DNA from: Alloyangia pacifica
GTDB taxonomy: Bacteria; Pseudomonadota; Alphaproteobacteria; Rhodobacterales; Rhodobacteraceae
Length of the DNA: 64,000 bases
Reading direction: 5' to 3'
Assembly (NCBI RefSeq): GCF_003111685.1
Contig: NZ_CP022189.1
Location: 698,001 to 762,000, forward strand
Shown here: positions 35,398 to 45,138 of the stretch, one piece after another
Layout of the letters: every line of letters begins with the position of its first letter
How positions within the stretch are numbered: position 1 is the stretch's first letter
Translations under genes and position numbers: made by a program
The notes under the pieces: generated by a model
Database searches by the model: none
What the model was told of the DNA's origin: nothing
Seen by the model: only the letters and a program-made list of their open reading frames with translations

Positions 35398-36339
35398 ATG
35401 GCCCACAAGGTGTTCATCGACGGCGAGGCTGGCACGACCGGTCTGCAGATCCGCGAGCGGCTGGAGCAGCGCGCGGACATCACGCTCGTTCAGGTGGACC
35501 CGGCTCGACGCAAGGACGCCGGCGCGCGCTCCGAGGCGCTGGCCGAGGCCGATGTGGCCATTCTCTGCCTGCCCGACGATGCCGCGCGCGAGACCGTGAC
35601 GCTGGCCGAGCCGCATGGCACCAAGATCATCGACGCCTCGACCGCGCATCGCGTCGCCGAGGGCTGGGTCTTCGGCTTTGCCGAGATGGCCGAGGGCCAG
35701 CGCGAGGCCATTGCGGCGGCGCAGTATGTCTCGAATCCCGGCTGCTGGTCGACCTGTGCCATCGCGCTCATTCGCCCGCTCGTCGGCGCCGGCCTTATCG
35801 ACCCGGCCTCGGCCCCGGCGATCTCGGGCGTTTCGGGCTACACCGGCGGCGGCAAGGGCATGATCGCCGAGTACGAGAGCGGCGAGACCTCTGGCTCGTT
35901 CCTCTATGGTGCGTCGCAGGGTCACAAGCACCTGCCGGAGATCGTCAAGCACGGTCTGCTGAGCGCGGTGCCGCTCTTCGTGCCCTCAGTCGGCGCCTAC
36001 GCACAGGGCATGGCGGTCGCGGTGCAGCTGCCGGCGATGGGTACGGATGGCATGGAAGCGGCAGAGGCCGCGCTCAAGGCGGCCTATGCCGGCGAGCGCT
36101 TCGTGTCGGTGGTTGATGCCTCAGTGCACGCGCCGCGCGTCATGCCGCAGCGGCTGAACGGCACCAATACGCTGGAGCTGTCGGTGCACGGCAACCCGGC
36201 AACCGGGGCAGTGACGCTGATCGGCGTGCTCGACAATCTCGGCAAGGGCGCCTCGGGCGCGGCGGTGCAGAACCTTAACATCATGCTCGGCTGCGACGAG
36301 GCGGCGGGGCTGCAAGCCGGGACGGCTGCGGCGGCCTGA
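35398..36339 (+). CDS. argC: N-acetyl-gamma-glutamyl-phosphate reductase (short type)
   Basis: A 313-residue enzyme of arginine biosynthesis that reduces N-acetylglutamyl phosphate to the semialdehyde. It is the short type 2 form common in alphaproteobacteria. The NAD(P) motif is IDGEAGTTGLQIRERL and the catalytic Cys116 lies in YVSNPGCWSTCAIA. SGYTGGGKGMIAEYE and QGHKHLPEI are further family blocks. The start at 35398 follows AAGGAGAGAGG. Transcribed alone; a terminator follows. Confidence 0.93.
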   Translation: MAHKVFIDGEAGTTGLQIRERLEQRADITLVQVDPARRKDAGARSEALAEADVAILCLPDDAARETVTLAEPHGTKIIDASTAHRVAEGWVFGFAEMAEGQREAIAAAQYVSNPGCWSTCAIALIRPLVGAGLIDPASAPAISGVSGYTGGGKGMIAEYESGETSGSFLYGASQGHKHLPEIVKHGLLSAVPLFVPSVGAYAQGMAVAVQLPAMGTDGMEAAEAALKAAYAGERFVSVVDASVHAPRVMPQRLNGTNTLELSVHGNPATGAVTLIGVLDNLGKGASGAAVQNLNIMLGCDEAAGLQAGTAAAA

Positions 36340-36405
36340 TGGCGCAAGGAGGGGCGCTGCCCCTCTTGGCCTTCAGCCAATGCACCCGGCGTGTTTGGAC
36401 ATGGA

Positions 36406-36441
36406 AAAAGGGCGCGGGCCACGGGGGCCGCGCCTTTTTTC
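36406..36441 (+). terminator. Intrinsic terminator after argC
   Basis: Stem GGCGCGG/CCGCGCC extended by AAAAA/TTTTT with one bulged G, followed by six T (36436-36441). Confidence 0.8.
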
Positions 36442-36478
36442 GGGTGCGCAGAGGGGGCGTGAGGTGGCGCAGACCCCA

Positions 36479-36512
36479 CAAAAAGCGCGGCGCCCCTCGG
36501 GGAGCGCCGCGC
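36479..36512 (-). terminator. Intrinsic terminator of ychF
   Basis: Perfect 9-bp stem GCGCGGCGC/GCGCCGCGC (36485-36493 and 36504-36512). On the minus strand it runs into five T, 26 bases after the ychF stop. Confidence 0.85.
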
Positions 36513-36537
36513 CGGATGTCCGGAGATGCCGGAGCGG

Positions 36538-37635
36538 TCAGGTGTTGAACAGGAAGTGCAGCACGTCGCCATCCTTGACCACGTAGCTCTTGCCTTCAGC
36601 GCGCATCTTGCCCGCTTCCTTGGCGCCCTGTTCGCCCTTGGCGGCGACGTAGTCGTCATAGGCGATGGTCTCGGCGCGGATGAAGCCACGCTCGAAGTCG
36701 CCATGGATCACGCCGGCGGCCTGCGGCGCCGCTGTTCCGTGCTTGATCGTCCAGGCGCGGGCTTCCTTGGGGCCGACGGTGAAATAGGTCTCGAGGTGCA
36801 GCAGCTCGTAGCCGGCGCGGATCAGCCGGTCGAGCCCGGCCTCTTCGAGGCCCAGTTCCGACAGGAACATTTCGGCTTCCTCGGCGTCGAGCTGGCTGAT
36901 CTCTTCCTCGATCTTGGCAGAGATCACCACGTGGCTGTTGCCCTGCGCAGCGGCCATCTCGGCGACCTTTGCCGAGAGCGCGTTGCCGGTGGCGGCCTCG
37001 CTTTCGTCGACGTTGCAGACGTAGAGCACCGGCTTGGAGGTCAGCAGCTGCAGCATGCGCCACTGCTTGAGGTCCTCGGCATCGACCTCGACGAGGCGCG
37101 CCGGCTTGCCCTGCTCGAGCATCGCCATGGCGTCCTTCATCAGGCGCTCCTGTTGGACCGCCTCCTTGTCGCCGCCGCGCACCTTGCGCACGATGTTCTG
37201 CAGGCGCTTTTCAAGGCTCTCCATGTCGGCGATGATCAGCTCGGTCTCGATGGTCTCGGCATCGGCGACCGGATCGACGCGGCCGTCGACATGGGTGACG
37301 TCGTCATCTTCGAAGCAGCGCAGCACGTGGGCGATGGCGTCGGTCTCGCGGATGTTGGCGAGGAACTGGTTGCCGAGGCCCTCGCCTTTCGACGCACCCT
37401 TCACCAGCCCGGCGATGTCGACGAAGGTCATCCGGGTGGGGATGATCTGCTTCGAGCCGGCAATTTCCGCCAGCGTGTCGAGCCGCGGATCGGGCACGGC
37501 CACGTCGCCGACGTTGGGCTCGATCGTGCAGAAGGGGAAGTTGGCCGCCTGTGCGGCGGCGGTCTTGGTCAGGGCGTTGAACAGCGTTGATTTGCCCACG
37601 TTGGGCAGACCCACGATCCCCATGCGAAATCCCAT
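36538..37635 (-). CDS. ychF: Redox-regulated ATPase YchF (Obg family)
   Basis: A 365-residue P-loop protein, the usual length. G1 is GIVGLPNVGKSTLFNALT and the following YchF-specific segment is QAANFPFCTIEPNVGDV. G3 is DIAGLVKGASKGEGLGNQFL; the guanine-specifying G4 NKxD is replaced by NVDE, which accounts for ATP preference. The C-terminal TGS-like domain includes LETYFTVGPKEARAWTIKHG. YchF binds ribosomes and influences stress responses. The start at 37635 follows AAGGAG. Confidence 0.95.
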   Translation of the reverse strand: MGFRMGIVGLPNVGKSTLFNALTKTAAAQAANFPFCTIEPNVGDVAVPDPRLDTLAEIAGSKQIIPTRMTFVDIAGLVKGASKGEGLGNQFLANIRETDAIAHVLRCFEDDDVTHVDGRVDPVADAETIETELIIADMESLEKRLQNIVRKVRGGDKEAVQQERLMKDAMAMLEQGKPARLVEVDAEDLKQWRMLQLLTSKPVLYVCNVDESEAATGNALSAKVAEMAAAQGNSHVVISAKIEEEISQLDAEEAEMFLSELGLEEAGLDRLIRAGYELLHLETYFTVGPKEARAWTIKHGTAAPQAAGVIHGDFERGFIRAETIAYDDYVAAKGEQGAKEAGKMRAEGKSYVVKDGDVLHFLFNT

Positions 37636-37678
37636 GTCGTGCTCCTTGGCTCGGGCTTGGCGTATGATCGCGCCGCTT

Positions 37679-39064
37679 CTAGTCGCCGTCCGCGCCCCTT
37701 GCAAGCGCGAGGCCCGACAGATGCGGCACCTGGCGGTGCCAGAAGCGCCAGTAGAGCAGCGCCGAGGCCAGCCCGAGGCCAAAGCTCAGCCCCATCCAGA
37801 CCCCGCCCGCGCCGAAACCGAGCGGGAAGCCCAGCACATAGGCCGCGGGCATGCCGACAATCCAGTAGGAGACGGCGGCGATCAGCATCGGCACGCGGGT
37901 GTCCTTCATGCCGCGCAGCACGCCCAGCACGATCACCTGGACCGAGTCGACCAGTTGGAAGATCGCGGCCATGGCCAGCAGCAGCGAGCCGAGGCGCAGG
38001 ATCTCATTGTGATGGGGGTCTTCGGCCGACAGGAAGAGGTTGATCAGCGTCTCGGGGATGCCGAGGAAGAGAATCACGGTGATCACCACGATCCCGAGAG
38101 ACAGGATCTGTGCGGCGACCGTGCTGCGGGTGAGGAACGACAGATCGCTCCGGCCCATGGCCTGTCCGGCGCGCACGGTGGCGACGTTTGAGAGCCCCAG
38201 GTGCACCATGAAGATCGCGCCCGAGAGCTGCATGGCGATGCCATGCGCGGCCAGCGGCACGGTGCCGAGCCAGCCGACCATCACCGCGGTGGCGGCGAAA
38301 AGGCCGACCTCGGCCAGCGTGGTCAGCCCGATCGGCCAGCCGAGGTGGAACACCTCGCGCAGCATCTCCATGTCGGGACGCCAGAAATGGAACCAGATCT
38401 GGTGCTCGGGCAGTTGCAGTCGGGCGTAGATGACAACTCCGGCGAAGGCGGCGCCATGGGCGAAGAGCGAGGCGATGGCGGCGCCGGTGATCCCGAGTTC
38501 CGGCGCGCCCCAGTTGCCGAAGATCAGCGCGTAGTTGGCCAGCCCGTTGACCACCGCGGCGGCCACGGTGATCCAGAGCACCGCGCGGGTGTGCTCGAGC
38601 GCGGCGAGGTAGCTCTTGAAGACCATTACGCCGAGGGCCGGCAGCAGCCCGACGCCGGCGATGCGCAGGTAGGTCTGGGCGTTGGCGGCGACCAGCTCGG
38701 CCTGGCCGAGCAGCAGCAGAAGCGGCCTTGAGTACCAGAACAGCGGCAGCGCCAAGAGGAAGAAGGCAATCGACAGCCAGAGCGCCATGCGCGTGGTGCG
38801 GCGCACGTTCGGCTCGTCGCCGCGCGCGGCATATTGCGCGACCATCGGCATGACGGCGAAGGCGAAGCCCGATCCGAAGAGGAAGAGCACCGAAAAGACC
38901 GTCATCGAAAGGCTCAGAGCGGCAAGTTCGGGCACCCCGTAGCGGCCCATCATCACCATGTCGGTCAGGCCGATGGTGAGCTGCGCCAAATGGCCGCCGA
39001 TCAGCGGCAGGCCCATCATCAGAACGGCGCGGATGTGGGCGGAATAGGGGAGAACTTGCGACAT
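37679..39064 (-). CDS. MATE family efflux transporter
   Basis: A 461-residue twelve-helix exporter of the NorM-like MATE group. Repeat one opens with MMGLPLIGGHLAQLTIGLTD and continues VMMGRYGVPELAALSLS. Repeat two opens with GWPIGLTTLAEVGLFAATAV and MVGWLGTVPLAAHGIAMQLS, and ends SYWIVGMPAAYVLGFPLGFG. It probably exports cationic drugs or metabolites using Na+ or H+. It lies 43 bases upstream of ychF on the same strand but is functionally unrelated to it. Confidence 0.9.
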   Translation of the reverse strand: MSQVLPYSAHIRAVLMMGLPLIGGHLAQLTIGLTDMVMMGRYGVPELAALSLSMTVFSVLFLFGSGFAFAVMPMVAQYAARGDEPNVRRTTRMALWLSIAFFLLALPLFWYSRPLLLLLGQAELVAANAQTYLRIAGVGLLPALGVMVFKSYLAALEHTRAVLWITVAAAVVNGLANYALIFGNWGAPELGITGAAIASLFAHGAAFAGVVIYARLQLPEHQIWFHFWRPDMEMLREVFHLGWPIGLTTLAEVGLFAATAVMVGWLGTVPLAAHGIAMQLSGAIFMVHLGLSNVATVRAGQAMGRSDLSFLTRSTVAAQILSLGIVVITVILFLGIPETLINLFLSAEDPHHNEILRLGSLLLAMAAIFQLVDSVQVIVLGVLRGMKDTRVPMLIAAVSYWIVGMPAAYVLGFPLGFGAGGVWMGLSFGLGLASALLYWRFWHRQVPHLSGLALARGADGD

Positions 39065-39101
39065 AATTGGGCTTTAGAAGGCGGTCGGGCTTCGCGCAAC
39101 C

Positions 39102-40007
39102 TCAGAGTGAGCCGAGCAGCAGTTGCCCCGCCAGAAGTGTGACCAAAGCGCCCGCCGCGGTCTCGAGCAGGGCCAGCGCGCGGGGCATGCCGGGGCCGAT
39201 GGCGTGGCGCGTGAGCGCGCCTTCGCGAAGCGTGACAGAGGCGAGGGCGACGACCAGCGTCACGCTCGCGGTGCCGAGCCCCATGGCAAAGGCGCCAAGG
39301 ATGCCGGCGCCGGCGATGCCCATGCGCCAGGTGAGGATCAACAGGAAAAGCGCGCCGGTGCAGGGGCGCAGGGCGATGGCCCCGACCAGCAGCAGCGCGT
39401 CTCGGAGCGAGTGGACCTCCTGCGCCTGCTCAAGGCTCGGGCCATGGGCATGGCCGCAGCTCGGGCAGAGGTTGTCGTGGTCGTGGTCGTGGTGGTGATG
39501 AGCGTGCGGCCGGGGCACCGCCCGCAGCCTGCGCGCCCCACGCAGCAGCAGCCAGAGGCCGATTGCTGCGATCGCGGCGTAGCTGGCCGGGGCGAACCAG
39601 ACCTCGGCCGCCGCAGTCATCCGTTCGCGGCCCCAACCCAGCAGGCCGACCCCGGCGTAGACCAGCAGCACTGCTGCGGCCGCTTGGGCAACGCTCGAGG
39701 TCACCGCCAGAACCGAGAGCCTCCAGAGCGCCACCCGCCGGCCGAGCCCGTAGCCGCCGATCAGCAGCTTGCCATGGCCTGGCCCCGCCGCGTGGAAGAA
39801 ACCGTAGCCAAAGCAGACCGTCATCAGCGCGAGAAGCGCACCCGGCTCGCCCGCGCGCAGCGCCCGCAGACCCCGCGCCATGGCGTTCTGCGCCTCGCGC
39901 TGGCCCTCGATGGCCATGAGCGCAATCCGCTCCGCGCCGCCGAAGCCCCAGAGCCAGATGGCCAGCCCCAGCACCGCGAGCGCTGCGAGGGTCAGGAGCC
40001 GGCGCAT
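39102..40007 (-). CDS. NicO-type nickel/cobalt transporter
   Basis: A 301-residue membrane protein with six to seven helices. [20 protein letters not shown] is the HxAxPGHxK signature of NicO/RcnA transporters (about 68-87). A His-rich cytoplasmic loop ([23 protein letters not shown], given in pieces as [12 protein letters not shown] and CPSCGHAHG, about 167-190) should bind metal. [19 protein letters not shown] is the second conserved block. It likely moves Ni2+ or Co2+. It overlaps the DUF1007 gene by 16 bases, and this pair recurs in many proteobacteria. Confidence 0.87.
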   Translation of the reverse strand: MRRLLTLAALAVLGLAIWLWGFGGAERIALMAIEGQREAQNAMARGLRALRAGEPGALLALMTVCFGYGFFHAAGPGHGKLLIGGYGLGRRVALWRLSVLAVTSSVAQAAAAVLLVYAGVGLLGWGRERMTAAAEVWFAPASYAAIAAIGLWLLLRGARRLRAVPRPHAHHHHDHDHDNLCPSCGHAHGPSLEQAQEVHSLRDALLLVGAIALRPCTGALFLLILTWRMGIAGAGILGAFAMGLGTASVTLVVALASVTLREGALTRHAIGPGMPRALALLETAAGALVTLLAGQLLLGSL

Positions 40008-40669
40008 GTCACCTCGATGCGATCGGCAAAATTCCGGCCGGGTTCGATTTCGAGGAACTGGTCTTCGGGGATCTGCGCCAGCTCGGCCTGCATCTTCTTC
40101 GCGGCCGCGTCGAGATCGGGCTTGCGCACCTCCGCGCGGCAGGGGGCGGGCAGCGTGATCGGCAGGCTGGCCTCGAAGGCGATATAGTAGGTCGGATCAT
40201 AGGGCTCGATCACCAGCCCCTCGGCGGGGGCGGGGGTTACGCTGCGGCGGTGCACCGAGGTGATCCGCCCCTCGTCGATCGCCACGGAGACGAACTCGGG
40301 CGCTCCGAGCTCCAGCTTCGCGCCATCGGAGTACATATAGAGGTCACCCTCGAAACCCTCGTACCAATTGTCGAGATCAAAGCGTTCCAGCGCGGTCAGC
40401 TCGGCCGCTGTCAGCGCACCGTCGCCGTCGGGGTCGAGCCCCATGTCCTCGAGGATCAACAGCGAGAAAAAATCGTCGTAGCGCCACGTGACCTCCACCG
40501 AGGTGACCCGCCGGTCCGCACCGACGTCCAGCGCCAGCCCGACATCGGCGAAAACATGAGGGTGCGCGAGTGCCTGTGCACCGATGCTGATCCCGGCCAT
40601 GGCAATGCAGAGCATCGCGACTCCTCGCGGCCCGGCGGAGCGATGAAGCCTTAGTTTACCTAAGGGCAT
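39992..40669 (-). CDS. DUF1007 family periplasmic protein
   Basis: A protein of about 225 residues. A signal peptide (hydrophobic [19 protein letters not shown]) would leave a mature N-terminus HPHVFADV, typical of this family and a possible metal ligand. An EF-hand-like loop [13 protein letters not shown] is near the middle, followed by [17 protein letters not shown]1007 genes accompany NicO-type transporters, suggesting a periplasmic metal-handling partner. Start codon uncertain: 40669 (MPLGKLRL, weak GGGAAAT upstream) is used, with 40687 possible. A CCTTAG-N5-CTAAGG palindrome (40649-40665) overlaps the 5' codons. Confidence 0.8.
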   Translation of the reverse strand: MPLGKLRLHRSAGPRGVAMLCIAMAGISIGAQALAHPHVFADVGLALDVGADRRVTSVEVTWRYDDFFSLLILEDMGLDPDGDGALTAAELTALERFDLDNWYEGFEGDLYMYSDGAKLELGAPEFVSVAIDEGRITSVHRRSVTPAPAEGLVIEPYDPTYYIAFEASLPITLPAPCRAEVRKPDLDAAAKKMQAELAQIPEDQFLEIEPGRNFADRIEVTCAGS

Positions 40670-40734
40670 GCCATTTCCCGTGGTCATGTTAGGCTGGCCA
40701 TATTTGAGACATGATTCCCTTAGGAAGTTTTTTT

Positions 40735-41367
40735 ATGGCTAGTTTGATTGATCTGACGGCGTTTGCGCCCCAGGCCCGGCGTTTTCTGACCGAACTCGAA
40801 GCAAACAACGATCGCGCGTGGTTCAGCGCCAACAAGCAGCGCTACGACAGCGAGGTCAAGCGCCCGGCGGAGCTTATGATTGCGCAGATCACCCCCGAGC
40901 TCGAAATCCTGAGCGGAGACCTGCCGAGACCGAAACTCTTCCGCCCGCAGCGCGACGTGCGCTACAGCGACGACAAGCAGCCCTTTCACACGCATCTGCA
41001 CGCGCTCTGGTCCCTGCCGGACGGGCGGGCCTGGTATTTCGCGCTGTCGAAGGATTACGCCACCGCGGGCGCGGGTATCCTCGCTTTCGACGGCCGTAGG
41101 ATGCTGGCTTGGCAGGCAGCGCTGATGGGGCCGGAGGGCGACGAGCTGGAGCGGATCATCGCGCGCAGCGGCGCGCGGATCGATCCGGCGCCCAGTCCGA
41201 CCTCCGAGGTGCCGCCGGGGCCGCGGGCCAAGCTGATGCGCCGCCCGGGCTGCGTGCTCTGGATCGACGAAATATATGAGGACCTGGTGCCCGACCCGGT
41301 GGCGACGCTGCTTCAGTGCTATAGCCGGCTGCAGCCGTTGCAGGACTGGCTCGGCACACGTCTCTGA
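40735..41367 (+). CDS. DUF2461 family protein
   Basis: A 210-residue protein of the DUF2461 (TIGR02453) family. The N-terminal block is ARRFLTELEANNDRAWFSAN followed by KQRYDSEVKRPAELMIAQI. The middle block is PKLFRPQRDVRYSDDKQPFH, then YFALSKDYATAGAGI, which matches the family's R-D-x-R-F/Y-S-x-D-K-x-P-Y/F-x-x pattern. Function is unknown. The ATG at 40735 follows TAGGAAG at 8 bases. Confidence 0.83.
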   Translation: MASLIDLTAFAPQARRFLTELEANNDRAWFSANKQRYDSEVKRPAELMIAQITPELEILSGDLPRPKLFRPQRDVRYSDDKQPFHTHLHALWSLPDGRAWYFALSKDYATAGAGILAFDGRRMLAWQAALMGPEGDELERIIARSGARIDPAPSPTSEVPPGPRAKLMRRPGCVLWIDEIYEDLVPDPVATLLQCYSRLQPLQDWLGTRL

Positions 41368-41376
41368 GCGTGCCGC

Positions 41377-42357
41377 TCAGGCGCCGTTGCCCGGCCCCGG
41401 CGTGGCGCCGAGGATATGGTCGGAGCGGTGAATGACGTGCCCCGCGCCGCCGACGATGAGCGGATCGGGCGGCGTGGCGATGCGGTGGTCCTTGCCGGGA
41501 TAGTCCAGCGTCGACAGGAAATGCCGCATGCAGTCGAGCCGGGCGCGTTTCTTGTCGTCGGATTTCACCACGGTCCAGGGCGCATCGGCGGTGTCTGTAT
41601 AGAAGAACATCGCCTCCTTCGCCTCGGTGTACTCGTCCCACTTGTCGAGGCTCGCCTTGTCAATGGGCGAGAGCTTCCATTGTTTTAGCGGATCGGTCTC
41701 GCGGCTCTGGAAACGGGCCTTCTGCTCGTCGCGGGTGACCGAGAACCAGTACTTGTAGAGCCTTATCCCCGAGCGCACGAGCATCCGTTCCAGTTCCGGG
41801 GTCTGGCGCATGAACTCGAGGTACTCGTTGGGCTCGCAGAACCCCATGACCCGCTCGACCCCGGCCCGGTTGTACCACGAGCGGTCGTAGAGCACGATTT
41901 CGCCTGCGGTGGGAAGGTGCTCGACATAGCGCTGGAAATACCATTGCCCGCGCTCCTGCTCGCTGGGCTTGTTCAGCGCAACGACGCGCGCGTGGCGGGG
42001 GTTGAGATGCTCGGTGAAGCGCTTGATCGTGCCGCCCTTGCCGGCGGCGTCGCGGCCCTCGAAGAGCAGCACGAACTTCTGCCCAGTCTGCAAGGCCCAG
42101 AGCTGCACCTTCAGCAACTCGGCTTGCAGTCGCGCCTTTTGCACCTCGTAGCCGCGCCGGGCCATTTTCTTGGCGTAGGGGTATTCGCCAGTCTCGAAGG
42201 CGCGGCGGATTTCGTCCTGCGTGGGTCCGTGCCGGTGGGCCGCGTGCACCGGCGCCTGCAGTGGCACGGAGCCGGCCGACCGGGTCGACGCCGTTTGCGG
42301 ATCGGCACCGGGCACGTCAGGCTCTTCGGGCCCGGAGGCTTTCGGCATCTCGGTCAT
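41377..42357 (-). CDS. ppk2: Polyphosphate kinase 2
   Basis: A 326-residue PPK2 family kinase that transfers phosphate between polyphosphate and nucleotides. Walker A is LLFEGRDAAGKGGTIKRFTE (about 103-122). The lid and Walker B regions are visible as ERGQWYFQRYVEHLPTAGEI, VLYDRSWYNRAGVERVMGFC and RSGIRLYKYWFSVTRDEQ. A disordered Pro/Ala-rich N-terminus of about 45 residues (PEEPDVPGADPQTAST) precedes the conserved domain. The start at 42357 was chosen as MTEMPKASG; a longer frame is possible. Confidence 0.92.
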   Translation of the reverse strand: MTEMPKASGPEEPDVPGADPQTASTRSAGSVPLQAPVHAAHRHGPTQDEIRRAFETGEYPYAKKMARRGYEVQKARLQAELLKVQLWALQTGQKFVLLFEGRDAAGKGGTIKRFTEHLNPRHARVVALNKPSEQERGQWYFQRYVEHLPTAGEIVLYDRSWYNRAGVERVMGFCEPNEYLEFMRQTPELERMLVRSGIRLYKYWFSVTRDEQKARFQSRETDPLKQWKLSPIDKASLDKWDEYTEAKEAMFFYTDTADAPWTVVKSDDKKRARLDCMRHFLSTLDYPGKDHRIATPPDPLIVGGAGHVIHRSDHILGATPGPGNGA

Positions 42358-42443
42358 GGCGGATCCCTTCGGACGGGGGACGGTGTCAGCCTGGGGTGCC
42401 AGCCTGCGCCCTGCCATGCGCCCTGTCAAATCCGGCGGGGCGA

Positions 42444-43331
42444 TCAGCCCGCAAGCTCGCTGCGCCAGTCGTGCTTTGGCGAAAACCCGAGCATGCGCTT
42501 GGCCTTGGCATTGCTGTAGAAGGCCTGGCGCGGCTGCATCGGGCTCTTCACCGGCACCCCGTCATAGAACCGCGCGCGGATCTCCTCGTTGTCCTGCGGC
42601 ACCGCCAGATCGTCGTTGGCCACGTTGAAGATCTGGAAGCCGAGCCCATCCACCTCGAGGCAGCGGCTGACCATCTGGGCCAGGTCGCGCACGTCGATGT
42701 ACCCGAAGATGTTGCGCAGCCGCGGGGCGGGGTCGTCGGCATAGGCTGGAAAATCGCGGTGGTAGTCCTCGATCTCGCAGACGTTTGAGATGCGCAGACC
42801 GTAGATGTCCTGCCCGCTGCGGCGCTGGATGCCGCGCGCGGTGACCTCGCCCGCGACCTTCGACAATGCGTAGGCGTCTTCGGGGATCACCGGGTGCTCC
42901 TCGTCGATGGGCAGATACTCGGGCTTGCGGTCGCCCCGCGCGAAGCAGACGCCATAGGCCGTTTCCGAGCTGGCGAAGACCACCTTGGGAATGCCGAGCG
43001 TCGCCGCCGCCTCCAGCACGTTGTAGGTCGAGAGCGTGTTGACCCGGTAGCTCTCGCAATCGGGCTTGATGAGGATGCGGGCGAGGGCGCCGAAATGCAC
43101 CACGGCATCGAACTTGAGCGGCCCCGTGCTGTCGAGCTCGTCGAAGCCCGCAAGCGAGGTCATCGCGCCGAAGACCTGCCCGGGGTCGGTCAATTCGGTG
43201 ATCAGGTCGTGCACGCCCGGATGACCCAGCGGTGCGAGGTCCGCGTTGAGGATGCTGTGACCCTCTTCGGCAAGATGCCGTACCACGTGCCGCCCCGCCT
43301 TGCCGCTCCCGCCGGTGAACAGAATGCGCAT
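42444..43331 (-). CDS. NAD-dependent epimerase/dehydratase family protein
   Basis: A 295-residue extended SDR. The nucleotide motif is [20 protein letters not shown], with [10 protein letters not shown] in place of the usual HxAA motif and the catalytic pattern [10 protein letters not shown] (Tyr-x-x-x-Lys). [20 protein letters not shown] supplies the Ser. Similar proteins act as UDP-glucose 4-epimerase-like or uronate dehydrogenase-like enzymes; the GGSGKAGR nucleotide loop is like that of uronate dehydrogenases. The substrate is unproven. It sits alone upstream of ppk2. Confidence 0.78.
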   Translation of the reverse strand: MRILFTGGSGKAGRHVVRHLAEEGHSILNADLAPLGHPGVHDLITELTDPGQVFGAMTSLAGFDELDSTGPLKFDAVVHFGALARILIKPDCESYRVNTLSTYNVLEAAATLGIPKVVFASSETAYGVCFARGDRKPEYLPIDEEHPVIPEDAYALSKVAGEVTARGIQRRSGQDIYGLRISNVCEIEDYHRDFPAYADDPAPRLRNIFGYIDVRDLAQMVSRCLEVDGLGFQIFNVANDDLAVPQDNEEIRARFYDGVPVKSPMQPRQAFYSNAKAKRMLGFSPKHDWRSELAG

Positions 43332-43507
43332 GTCGTCCTCCCTCTTTCTCTGGCCACACCATCCCGAGCAAATCCGCGAAGGTCCAGAGGGGGGCAGTCG
43401 ATTTTCACCCCATTGATTTTCCCGGACGTATCCGGCACAGGTTTCGCGACATTCCGGAGGTCGCCGCGCCTTTCGCCAGTGACCCGCCTCTGAAGGGAAG
43501 GACCGCC

Positions 43508-44299
43508 ATGACCCGTATCGACGCCAAGTTCGCCGCGCTGAAGGCCGAGGGGAAGAAGGGCTTCGTTGCCTACGTGATGGCCGGGGACCCGGATTACGAC
43601 AGCTCGCTCGAGCTTGTGCGCGGTCTGCCGGGGGCCGGTGTCGACGTGATCGAGCTGGGCCTGCCCTTCACCGATCCCATGGCCGATGGCGAGACCATCC
43701 AGCTCGCCGGCCAGCGCGCGCTCGAGGCGGGCATGACGCTGAACCGCACGCTGCAGCTCGTGCGTGACTTCCGCACTGGAGACGACACCACCCCGATCGT
43801 GCTGATGGGGTATTACAACCCGATCTACAGCCACGGCGTCGACCGCTTCCTTGTCGAGGCGCGCGAGGCCGGCATCGACGGTCTGATCATCGTCGACCTG
43901 CCACCCGAAGAGGACGAGGAACTCTGCATCCCGGCGCAAAAGGCAGGCCTCAATTTCATCCGCCTCGCCACGCCCACCACCGACGACAAGCGCCTGCCCA
44001 AGGTGCTGCAGAACACCTCGGGCTTCGTCTACTACGTCTCGATCACCGGCATCACCGGCGCCGCCGCGGCGCAGGCCACCGACGTCGGCCCCGAGGTCGC
44101 GCGGATCAAGGCCGGCACCGACCTGCCGATCATTGTCGGCTTCGGTATCCGCACACCGGAAGCCGCCGAGAGCATCGCTTCCGTCGCCGACGGCTGCGTC
44201 GTCGGCTCGGCCATCGTCGGGGCCATGGCCGAGGGCAAGCCCGTCTCGGAGGTGCTGGCCTTCGTGAAGTCCATCGCCGACGGGGCCCACCGCGCCTGA
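43508..44299 (+). CDS. trpA: Tryptophan synthase alpha subunit
   Basis: A 263-residue TIM barrel that cleaves indole-3-glycerol phosphate to indole and G3P. The catalytic Glu is in [20 protein letters not shown], and the catalytic Asp in the same segment. [20 protein letters not shown] and [11 protein letters not shown] are the family blocks, and [14 protein letters not shown] and [12 protein letters not shown] form the phosphate site. trpB is not adjacent, so trpA stands alone here. A terminator follows 22 bases downstream. Confidence 0.96.
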   Translation: MTRIDAKFAALKAEGKKGFVAYVMAGDPDYDSSLELVRGLPGAGVDVIELGLPFTDPMADGETIQLAGQRALEAGMTLNRTLQLVRDFRTGDDTTPIVLMGYYNPIYSHGVDRFLVEAREAGIDGLIIVDLPPEEDEELCIPAQKAGLNFIRLATPTTDDKRLPKVLQNTSGFVYYVSITGITGAAAAQATDVGPEVARIKAGTDLPIIVGFGIRTPEAAESIASVADGCVVGSAIVGAMAEGKPVSEVLAFVKSIADGAHRA

Positions 44300-44321
44300 G
44301 CGCCGCACTGCGCCACCTGAG

Positions 44322-44350
44322 AGCCGCGCCGGTTGCCGTGCGCGGCTTTT
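44322..44350 (+). terminator. Intrinsic terminator of trpA
   Basis: 8-bp stem AGCCGCGC/GCGCGGCT (44322-44329 and 44340-44347) followed by TTTT. Confidence 0.85.
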
Positions 44351-44445
44351 GCATGTCCGCCGCCCCGTGCGACGTTAGGCCCCGGCATTTTCCACCAACC
44401 GGTGTGCCGCGCGAAATTGCGGGCAATAAACACTGGAATCCGGCA

Positions 44446-45138
44446 TCAGGGTTCTATCAGGCCCTGACGCGGAAAAACTCTCGAAAGGGCTTTGCCTTGG
44501 TATTTGCGCGCGGTTTGAAGCGCCTTGCTAAAAGGTTGGCGCAACCAGGAGTGGTGTCTTTCCAAGGGTAGTTCGCTCCAGGCTGAATAAATGCCCGTCG
44601 AACGTTCATGGTAGAGAGTCTCGACGAGTGCCGCGTAGTCGGCGCTGGCAAAGGCGCTGACATGCCTGCGGACGAGATGAAGGTCGGCCACCGGGTAGAC
44701 ACCCTCGAGGTCGATCATCGAGGATTGCCCTTGCCACTCCAGCGTATGAGCCTGCCCGAACTGAACCGCGAAATACTGTGTCTCGACGGTGCGCCGCGCC
44801 ACGAGGTCGAAGAAATCATTGTTCCTTTTTGTGGGCTTGACGCATTCGTCCATGACATAGCCCCGACAGAGCCCGTCCGAAAGGATCAGGGCCCGCAGCG
44901 CTGGCACGGTCGAGGAGTCGTAAAAGCCGCTTTGAAGCGCGCCGAGCAGATTGTCCCGGCGAACGTGATTGCGGTTCCACACCTTGTAGAAGAGCCGATT
45001 GCCGGTCGCGGACGCCCCGCGACGGGTCGAAAAGACCCAGCGGGAATGATCCTGTGTACCGTATTGCGCCCTGACCACCTTTTGCACGTCCAGTGTTCGA
45101 AAATTAATTTGAGACAATTCAATGGTCTCAATCTGCAT
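44446..45138 (-). CDS. Orphan protein, possibly kinase-fold, unknown function
   Basis: A 230-residue protein that I do not recognise. The ATG at 45138 follows CGGAG at 8 bases. The base composition is clearly less GC-rich than that of its neighbours, suggesting transfer. Weak similarity to the kinase fold can be argued: Lys52 in RLFYKVWNRN (beta-3-like), LCRGYVMDEC (92-99, hinge-like), and MIDLEGVYPV (141-150, an Asp-x-Glu in place of DFG/DFD). This would resemble lipopolysaccharide core kinases, but a catalytic-loop HxDxxxxN is not seen. The fold is inference only; the coding call rests on the ribosome site and length. Confidence 0.5.
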   Translation of the reverse strand: MQIETIELSQINFRTLDVQKVVRAQYGTQDHSRWVFSTRRGASATGNRLFYKVWNRNHVRRDNLLGALQSGFYDSSTVPALRALILSDGLCRGYVMDECVKPTKRNNDFFDLVARRTVETQYFAVQFGQAHTLEWQGQSSMIDLEGVYPVADLHLVRRHVSAFASADYAALVETLYHERSTGIYSAWSELPLERHHSWLRQPFSKALQTARKYQGKALSRVFPRQGLIEP

